Assembly (NCBI RefSeq): GCF_036250675.1
Contig: NZ_CP109592.1
Coordinates: 9,610,001-9,674,000, forward strand
DNA: 64,000 bases
Direction: 5' to 3'
Origin: Streptomyces sp. NBC_01689
GTDB taxonomy: Bacteria > Actinomycetota > Actinomycetes > Streptomycetales > Streptomycetaceae
Under the pieces are notes generated by a model, which was not told the origin of the DNA, searched no databases, and saw only the letters and a list, made by a program, of their open reading frames with translations. Position numbers and translations under genes: made by a program. Shown piece by piece: positions 59,108 to 64,000 of this stretch; position 1 is the first letter of the stretch, and each line of letters opens with the position of its first letter.

Positions 59108-60105
59108 CCACCGCCCAGGAGCGCCGGCCCACCCCGGACACCGCAGGAACCGTCAACGCCCGCTCCGCACAGCCCACTTCGGCCGCGCAGACCACCGGGG
59201 CCGCATCGGACGACGCCGTCCCGGCCCCCCGGATCACCCTGAAGGACCTGGTCGGCGACACCGACGCGTTCTTCCGCGACCACTGGGCCGCCCAGCCCGC
59301 CGTCTTCCGCGCCTCGGCCGACCTGACCGGCCTGATCACCGAGCAGGAGATGTGGGAGGAGGTGGACTGCGGGCTGCTGATCCGCCCCTACTTCACCGCC
59401 TTCGACGAAGGCGTGCGCACCGCCGTCTCCGAGATGACCCGCTCGCGCACCGTCGTCGGCCACCACGTCCCCGGCTACATCAACCCCGCCCAGATCAAGG
59501 CGGACTTCGCGGCCGGCGGCACCTTCAAGTTCAGCCAGCCCGAACACTGGCACCCCCGCCTGCGCGCCCTCGTACAGGCCCTGGCACCCGAATTCCGCGC
59601 CGAACTCGAGTCGTTCGTCTTCCTCAGCCCGCCCGGCAAGACCGCCATCGCCGCCCACATGGACGGCTCCCACGTCCTCGTCCTTCAGATCGCCGGCGTC
59701 AAGGACTGGGTGGTGGGCAGACTCGACGAGACCTCCACCAGCGACTCCGACCGCTACACCGGCGGCGTCATCCCCTACGACCGGCGCATGGAGGTCACCC
59801 TGCGCCCCGGCGACGTGCTCTACATGCCGCACGGCACCCCGCACTCCGCCACCGCCCGCATCGGCACCTCACTCCACATCGCCGTCACCATCGAGGAACC
59901 CACCCCCCGGGACCTCGCCGACGTCTTCCTCGCCGAACTCCTCGGCCTGCCCGAGTTCGAGGCCCTCACCCGCGGCCACCACGAACTGTCCCTGGCCGAA
60001 CGCCTCACCCGGCTGCGCGCCCTGCTCACCCGCACCCTCGGCGCGGCGGACGAGACCCAGGTGCTCGAACAGGCCGTACGGCTCAAGGCCAGGCACCTCG
60101 GATGA
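59104..60105 (+). CDS. JmjC/cupin-type 2-oxoglutarate oxygenase 2
   Basis: A 333-residue paralogue of the preceding protein. The iron ligands H185 and D187 are in IAAHMDGSHVLVLQIAG and H243 in LYMPHGTPHSA. The first 45 residues (Ala/Thr/Pro-rich) are likely disordered. Shared blocks with its neighbour include the YFTAFDEG / YFSVLRHG region, the TFKFSQPEHWH / TLKLNQLSDWH region and the HGxPH motif. Two consecutive hydroxylases suggest two positions or two residues are oxidised. Confidence 0.84.
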   Translation: MTTAQERRPTPDTAGTVNARSAQPTSAAQTTGAASDDAVPAPRITLKDLVGDTDAFFRDHWAAQPAVFRASADLTGLITEQEMWEEVDCGLLIRPYFTAFDEGVRTAVSEMTRSRTVVGHHVPGYINPAQIKADFAAGGTFKFSQPEHWHPRLRALVQALAPEFRAELESFVFLSPPGKTAIAAHMDGSHVLVLQIAGVKDWVVGRLDETSTSDSDRYTGGVIPYDRRMEVTLRPGDVLYMPHGTPHSATARIGTSLHIAVTIEEPTPRDLADVFLAELLGLPEFEALTRGHHELSLAERLTRLRALLTRTLGAADETQVLEQAVRLKARHLG

Positions 60106-60641
60106 GACCGGTGCTGCGCCCGGCGACCGTCCTGCGCCCGGTGACCTCCGCGGACCTCGACCGGTTCGACACGGAGTTCGCCGGGCCCGACGGACCGGGC
60201 CCCTACCAGTGGTTCGGGCACACGCCCACCCTGCGGCTGCGGGGACTGCTCGACGAGCGAGGCCTGCTCGGCGGTGACGAGAACATGCTGTCCGTCACCG
60301 TCGACGACACCCTCGCCGGACGCGTCGAGTGGTTCCGCCGCGCGTGGGGACGCGTGGAGACCTCCGCCTGCTGGGAGATCGCTATCGGCCTGTTCGCCGC
60401 CCACCGCGGCCAGGGCATCGGAACCCAGGCGCAGCGCCTGCTCGTCGACTACCTCTTCACCCACACCCGGGCCGAACGCGTCCAGGTGTGCACCGACGCC
60501 GACAACCTCGCCGAGCAACGCGCCGCGGAGAAGGCCGGCTTCGTGCGGGAGGGCCGGATCCGCCGCGCCCAGTGGCGCGCCGGCGCCTGGCACGACCAAC
60601 TCCTCTACTCCGCCCTGCGCCCCGGCCCGCCCGCCCCCTGA
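60102..60641 (+). CDS. GNAT-family N-acetyltransferase
   Basis: A 179-residue acetyltransferase of the ribosomal-protein/RimJ-like GNAT type. The acetyl-CoA motif is AAHRGQGIGTQAQRLL, and the C-terminal NLAEQRAAEKAGFVREG is typical of the group. It overlaps the preceding oxygenase by four bases. In a peptide pathway it could acylate an amino group, acetyl or a longer acyl. A link to the ACP encoded at 63.3 kb is a speculation. Confidence 0.87.
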   Translation: MRPVLRPATVLRPVTSADLDRFDTEFAGPDGPGPYQWFGHTPTLRLRGLLDERGLLGGDENMLSVTVDDTLAGRVEWFRRAWGRVETSACWEIAIGLFAAHRGQGIGTQAQRLLVDYLFTHTRAERVQVCTDADNLAEQRAAEKAGFVREGRIRRAQWRAGAWHDQLLYSALRPGPPAP

Positions 60642-60667
60642 CCCGGACACCGACCCGGTGACAACCC

Positions 60668-60730
60668 CAAGCACCAAGCACCAAGCACCAAGCCCCAGGC
60701 CCCAGGCCCCAAGCCCCAAGGCCCGAGCCC
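60668..60730. repeat. Heptamer repeat (AGCACCA / AGCCCCA)
   Basis: About eight tandem heptamers of the form CCAAGCA, CCAGGCC and related lie between the acetyltransferase and the exporter. The exact copy number likely varies by slippage. Confidence 0.75.
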
Positions 60731-60776
60731 GAGTTCACAGCCGTAGTCATGCCGTACGACCGAACGGAGAGCGCGC

Positions 60777-62051
60777 ATGCCCCTGTTCCCGGCCAGCCTG
60801 AAGGGCCCCGCACGGCAGCTCGCCGTCCTGCACGGCATCGACGGCATCGGCGTGGGCCTGTACATGTCCGGCTCCGCGGTCTACCTCACCCAGGTCACGG
60901 GCCTGAGCCCGGCCCAGATCGGGCTGGCGCTGTCCGCCGCCGGACTGACCGGCCTGCTCGCCTCGGTGCTGTTCGGCATGGTCGCCGACCGCACCGGGGC
61001 CCGCCCGCTGCTGACCTGGCTGCTGATCGGGCTGGGCTGCGGCTACCTCGCGCTGCCCGCCGTGCACACCGCCTGGCAGTTCGTCGTCCTGGCGGTGGCG
61101 GTGGGCGCCCTGCAGTTCGGCACCGGCCCCTCCTTCATGTCCCTGATCGCCGAACTCGTCCCCGGCCAGGACCGGGTGAACGCGCGCGCCGCGATCCGCT
61201 CCGTCGGCAACGCCAGCATGGGCCTGGGCACGCTCGCCGCCGCGGTCCTGCTCGCCGTCGGCACCCGCGGCGCCCTCCAGGTCATCCCGCTCGCCAACGG
61301 CGTCACGTTCCTGGTGGCGGGCCTGCTGGTGCACCGGCTGCCCGCGGCCGCCGCCCGCCCGGCCCCGCCCGCCTCGGGCCGCTTCACCGCGCTGCGCGAC
61401 AAGCCGTTCCTGCGGGTCGTCGCGGTCAACGCGGCGCTGTCGCTGCACGACTCCGTGCTGGCGGTGGCCATCCCGCTGTGGATCGTCGTCGGCACCGGTC
61501 TGCCCACCGTGCTCACCCCCCTGCTCATCGGGCTCAACACCGTGCTGTGCGTGCTGCTCCAGGTCCGGGCGGCCAGGGGCAGCGACGACCTGCCCGGCGC
61601 CGCCCGCCTCGCCCGCCGTGCGGGCCTGGCCGGCGCGGCGTCCTGCCTGCTCCTGATCCCCACCGGTCAACTGGACGCCCTCACGGCCGGGTTCCTGGTG
61701 TGCGCCGCGTTCGTGGTGATGACCGGCGCCGAACTGTGGCACGCGGCCGGGTCCTTCGGCATCGGCATCGGCCTGGCCCCCGAGGACCGGCGCGGCGAGT
61801 ACCTCGGCGCCTTCCAGCTCCACCACGGCCTGCAGTCGATCATCGGCCCGCTGGTCCTGACCGCGTTCATCGGGCACGGCTCCGGCCTCGGCTGGGCGGC
61901 GGCCGCGGTCCTGTTCGCCGCCGCGGCCCTCCTCGTCCAGCCGGCGGTACGCGCGGCCGCCGCGGCCTCCACCGCGGAGGTGCCGTCACCCCGGCCCGCC
62001 GCGGACCAGCCCGCCCTGGACCGGCCCCAAGACACACGGACACACAACTGA
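60777..62051 (+). CDS. MFS transporter
   Basis: A 424-residue transporter with 12 predicted helices. GMVADRTGARPLLTWL is the first loop motif; VYLTQVTGLSPAQIGLALSA and the middle segment ALSLHDSVLAVAIPLWIVVG are typical of drug-exporter MFS proteins. The C-terminal residues are Pro/Asp-rich and end in a sequence that is repeated beyond the stop. It follows the peptide-modifying genes and may export the product. Confidence 0.87.
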   Translation: MPLFPASLKGPARQLAVLHGIDGIGVGLYMSGSAVYLTQVTGLSPAQIGLALSAAGLTGLLASVLFGMVADRTGARPLLTWLLIGLGCGYLALPAVHTAWQFVVLAVAVGALQFGTGPSFMSLIAELVPGQDRVNARAAIRSVGNASMGLGTLAAAVLLAVGTRGALQVIPLANGVTFLVAGLLVHRLPAAAARPAPPASGRFTALRDKPFLRVVAVNAALSLHDSVLAVAIPLWIVVGTGLPTVLTPLLIGLNTVLCVLLQVRAARGSDDLPGAARLARRAGLAGAASCLLLIPTGQLDALTAGFLVCAAFVVMTGAELWHAAGSFGIGIGLAPEDRRGEYLGAFQLHHGLQSIIGPLVLTAFIGHGSGLGWAAAAVLFAAAALLVQPAVRAAAAASTAEVPSPRPAADQPALDRPQDTRTHN

Positions 62052-62125
62052 CCCCAAGACACACGGACACACAGCGGCACGGACACATAGAGACATACAG
62101 ACATAGAGCCATAGAGACGCAGGGA
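62025..62125. repeat. 22-bp direct repeat spanning the MFS stop, followed by ACA/GAC repeats
   Basis: CCCCAAGACACACGGACACA plus CA occurs at 62025-62046 and 62052-62073, with a 27-bp period; the stop codon is between them. Degenerate GACACATAGA and CATAGAGAC elements follow to about 62125. The encoded C-terminal tail may therefore vary in length between strains. Confidence 0.75.
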
Positions 62126-62195
62126 CACGGACCCCAGCCGTCACGGGCACCGCGGACACGGCGGACCGCGGACACGGCAGAGACCGGAGGCACGG

Positions 62196-63077
62196 ATGCT
62201 GCACCCCGCCGCGGACGCCCGCACCCCCGGCCCCTACAGCGGCCGCGAACTGGCCCGGGACCTGCGGGCCCTGGGCGTCGGACGCGGCGACGTCGTCATG
62301 GTCCACACCTCCCTGAGCGCCCTGGGCTGGACGGTGGGCGGTCCCGTCGCCCTGCTGTCGGCGCTGCGGGAGGCCGTCGGGGCGCCGGGAACCCTCGTCG
62401 TACCCGCCTTCACCACCTACCTGACCGACCCGGCGACCTGGGTCCAGCGGCCCGTGCCGCCCACGTGGTGGCCCCGCGTCAGGGCGTCCCTGCCCCCGTT
62501 CGACCCGGACGTGCACCCCGTCCAGCCCCGGCTGGGCCGCTTCCCCGAGTTCGTACGGACCCTGCCCGGCGCCCGCCGCTCCCCGCACCCGCTCTACTCG
62601 CTGGCCGCCTCCGGCCCGGCCGCCCCCGCCCTGCTCGCCGCCCACCCGCTGCCCTACGGCCTGGGTGCGCGCAGCCCGCTGACCGCGCTGGGCGGTGCGG
62701 CCGCGAAGGTCCTGATGATCGGGGTGGGCTGGGACAAGTGCACCGTCCTGCACCTGGCCGAACACCTCACCCCCTACCCGGGGCGCCGCGTCCACCGCAT
62801 GCGGGTGCCCCGCGCGGGCGACGACGGGACCACCGTCTGGCAGGACAGCGACCAACTCGTCATGTACGAGGGTGACTACGCGCGCATCGGCGACCGCGCC
62901 GTCCGCGCCGGTCTGGTCCGGGAGGGTCCTCTCGGTGCGGCCCGTGCCCTGCTGTGCCCGGTCGCCGGACTCGTGGACCTGGCCTGCGGCTGGCTGGAGC
63001 GGCACCGGGACCTGAGCGCCTGGGGTGTGGCACCGAACATGACCGGCGTACGGGAGGCCCCCGTCACGGCGCTGTGA
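62196..63077 (+). CDS. AAC(3)-family N-acetyltransferase
   Basis: A 293-residue protein of the aminoglycoside 3-N-acetyltransferase family. Signatures are VMVHTSLSALGWTVGGPVAL, GTLVVPAFTTY, and the SPHPLYSLAASG and LGARSPLTALGG blocks that hold the catalytic histidine region. Members transfer acyl groups from acyl-CoA or ACP to amines. In this setting it may acylate or deacylate the peptide, or give self-protection; aminoglycoside resistance is not implied. Start at 62196 has a GGAGG site. Confidence 0.88.
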   Translation: MLHPAADARTPGPYSGRELARDLRALGVGRGDVVMVHTSLSALGWTVGGPVALLSALREAVGAPGTLVVPAFTTYLTDPATWVQRPVPPTWWPRVRASLPPFDPDVHPVQPRLGRFPEFVRTLPGARRSPHPLYSLAASGPAAPALLAAHPLPYGLGARSPLTALGGAAAKVLMIGVGWDKCTVLHLAEHLTPYPGRRVHRMRVPRAGDDGTTVWQDSDQLVMYEGDYARIGDRAVRAGLVREGPLGAARALLCPVAGLVDLACGWLERHRDLSAWGVAPNMTGVREAPVTAL

Positions 63078-63251
63078 CCGGCGGGGGCCTTTGCCGGCGG
63101 TGGTTCAGGGGCGGCCGCCCCCGCGGCGGCGCCGGGCGCCGGAGGTTTCGCGGAGGTGGTGTCCCGGGCGCTGCCGGGAGCGTCGTCGTACGTCGGCGGG
63201 GAGTGCGCGGGGGAGGAGCGCGGTGGTCGACGCCGCGGTGTCCGGCAGCGG

Positions 63252-63575
63252 TCAGGCGACGGCCCAGGGGCCCAGGTCGCGTGTGCGCCGGCCGGCTGCC
63301 GAGGGGCGGCTCTCGTCCCAGGCCGGCTGCAGCGCGGCCGAGAGGATGCCCCACAGCTGACCGGCGGTCAGCGTGTGGACGGGGATGACGACCTGGCCGG
63401 CCAGGCTGACCCGGAACGCCGACTCCAGTGCGCCGACGATGCCGATGAGTGCCATCGAGTCCAGCCCGTAGGCCTCCATCGGGACGTCGGCCGCGGGCGC
63501 CTTGTCCTTGCCGAGCCCCGTCAGGCCCTGGCGCAGTACGTCCTCGAATTTCGCGTTCCACGGTACGTGGGCCAT
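63252..63575 (-). CDS. Acyl carrier protein
   Basis: A 107-residue carrier protein. The phosphopantetheine serine is in AYGLDSMALIGIVGALE, a normal GxDS motif. The C-terminal 30 residues (AWDESRPSAAGRRTRDLGPW) extend beyond the fold. It stands alone, on the opposite strand from the AAC(3)-like gene, with its own SARP-type promoter. It may hold an acyl group for transfer to a peptide or sugar. It differs from the polyene ACP at 9122. Confidence 0.87.
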   Translation of the reverse strand: MAHVPWNAKFEDVLRQGLTGLGKDKAPAADVPMEAYGLDSMALIGIVGALESAFRVSLAGQVVIPVHTLTAGQLWGILSAALQPAWDESRPSAAGRRTRDLGPWAVA

Positions 63576-63626
63576 CGGGCGACTTCCTTCCGGACACGGG
63601 AGAGGTGAAGCGGTGCTCCGAGCAGC

Positions 63627-63658
63627 ACCGTGCCGGACGCCGCTCGAGCCGCCGTGGA
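63627..63658 (-). promoter_or_regulatory. SARP-type operator and promoter of the terminal ACP
   Basis: On the minus strand TCCACGG (63658 to 63652) and TCGAGCG are 11 bp apart; eight bases (GCGTCCGG) then lead to CACGGT (63632 to 63627), a -10 with the expected A and T. The ACP starts at 63575. Confidence 0.62.
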
Positions 63659-63703
63659 CGCGTGCTCAGGCCGGTCGCCGCGCGGGCCCCGCACACGACC
63701 GAA

Positions 63704-63732
63704 GCCCCCGCCACGGCACTGCCGGCGGGGGC
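63704..63732. terminator. Terminator hairpin after the repeat-peptide gene
   Basis: GCCCCCGCC and GGCGGGGGC form a 9-bp stem. It lies between the end of the repeat-peptide gene and the SARP-type promoter of the ACP, so the peptide transcript likely ends here. Confidence 0.62.
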
Positions 63733-63816
63733 CTCAAGATTCGGTGGATCCGGTGGTGGGCCGGGTGAACCCGGCGGGCGCGGCGGCCCGGTGGTCCGCT
63801 GCGGCGCCCGTGCCCG

Positions 63817-64000
63817 TCAGACAGCCGCGCTGCCGGCCGCCTTGGGCCAGCCGATGTTGGTGTCGTCGATCTGGGTGGTGGCCTTGGGCCAGCCGATGTT
63901 GGTGTTGTCGGCCGCGACGGTGGCCGCCTTGGGCCAGCCGATGTCGCCGGTGGCGTCGGCGTAGGTCGCCTTGGGCCAGCCGATGTTGGTGTCGTCGGCC
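63817..64000 (-). CDS. Multi-repeat peptide ending in four IGWPKA motifs, partial; candidate multi-core RiPP precursor
   Basis: The C-terminal 60 residues of a gene that begins beyond the right edge. The frame reads four repeats: DDTNIGWPKA, then ATGDIGWPKA, then DNTNIGWPKA, then DDTNIGWPKA, with spacers of 14 to 15 residues between equivalent positions. It ends AGSAAV. The repeat unit has the form (T)xxx(D/A)xTxxIGWPKA. Exact repeats inside otherwise variable spacers are typical of precursors with several core peptides cut out and modified. The leader region is not visible. It is read on the minus strand and ends in a terminator hairpin at 63704-63732. Confidence 0.75.
   Translation of the reverse strand, partial: ADDTNIGWPKATYADATGDIGWPKAATVAADNTNIGWPKATTQIDDTNIGWPKAAGSAAV

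Noticed and set aside
62196..63077. Aminoglycoside resistance gene
   Set aside because: The family is AAC(3)-like, but no aminoglycoside genes are nearby; the context favours acylation in the peptide block or self-protection of another kind.
1..64000. tRNA or rRNA genes
   Set aside because: I read for the typical T-loop GGTTCRANTCC and for rRNA cores and found no convincing case; this was by eye only.

Overview
This is very high-GC DNA (well over 70%) with GTG starts, ATGA-type stop/start overlaps and SARP- and TetR-type control sites. That points to a Streptomyces or close relative. From about 4.2 kb to the right edge, almost everything looks like one large, unusual biosynthetic locus. The left edge holds a truncated DUF817 membrane protein gene and an IS200/IS605-type element with divergent tnpA and tnpB.

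Layout. 2.7-4.4 kb: an XRE-TPR regulator and a 42-aa acidic peptide. 4.5-7.6 kb: a DUF1772 membrane protein, an FAD monooxygenase and a TetR repressor. 7.9-18.8 kb: a highly reducing type II PKS operon (malonyl transferase, ACP, ketoreductase, a catalytic and a His-less hotdog dehydratase, KS, CLF, a second KS fused to a CLF in one protein, a KASIII-like acyltransferase, a SnoaL protein). This machinery should make a polyene acyl chain. 19.6-29.6 kb: aldo/keto reductase, FAD oxidoreductase, thermostable-hemolysin-family protein, acyl-AMP ligase, TauD-type oxygenase, two DHA2 exporters, a cupin and a SnoaL protein. 29.7-44.5 kb: genes for a dTDP-2,6-dideoxyhexose (rmlA, rmlB, an RmlC-type epimerase, 2,3-dehydratase, 3-ketoreductase, an RmlD-type 4-ketoreductase) and a glycosyltransferase, mixed with a stand-alone condensation protein, a TetR regulator, a DUF2871 protein and three small ORFs. 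44.6-55.8 kb: exporter, caspase/CHAT-like protein, ATP-grasp ligase, VioC/AsnO-type hydroxylase and an odd NRPS (A with inserted methyltransferase, T, degenerate C, degenerate A, MbtH). 56-57.5 kb: TetR and an RsbW-like ATPase. 58-64 kb: a RiPP-like block with a 45-aa peptide, two JmjC/cupin oxygenases, GNAT, MFS exporter, AAC(3)-family acyltransferase, an ACP and, running off the right edge, a peptide ending in four copies of an IGWPKA motif.

Two regulatory signatures tie the blocks together. Direct heptamer repeats of the TCGAGxx type, spaced 11 bp with an 8-bp gap to a -10 hexamer, occur at about eight promoters, including those of the malonyl transferase, the 45-aa peptide and the terminal ACP; this is the classical SARP operator layout. 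A 13-bp motif (YTRTCARYGSTAR), often repeated at 18 bp, precedes the TetR gene at 40.7 kb, the glycosyltransferase, the aldo/keto reductase and the DUF1772/FAD pair. No SARP gene is in the window.

My reading is a glycosylated polyene-peptide hybrid pathway, with a possible ribosomal-peptide arm under the same control. The product is not identifiable from sequence alone. All family assignments come from reading motifs, without any search.
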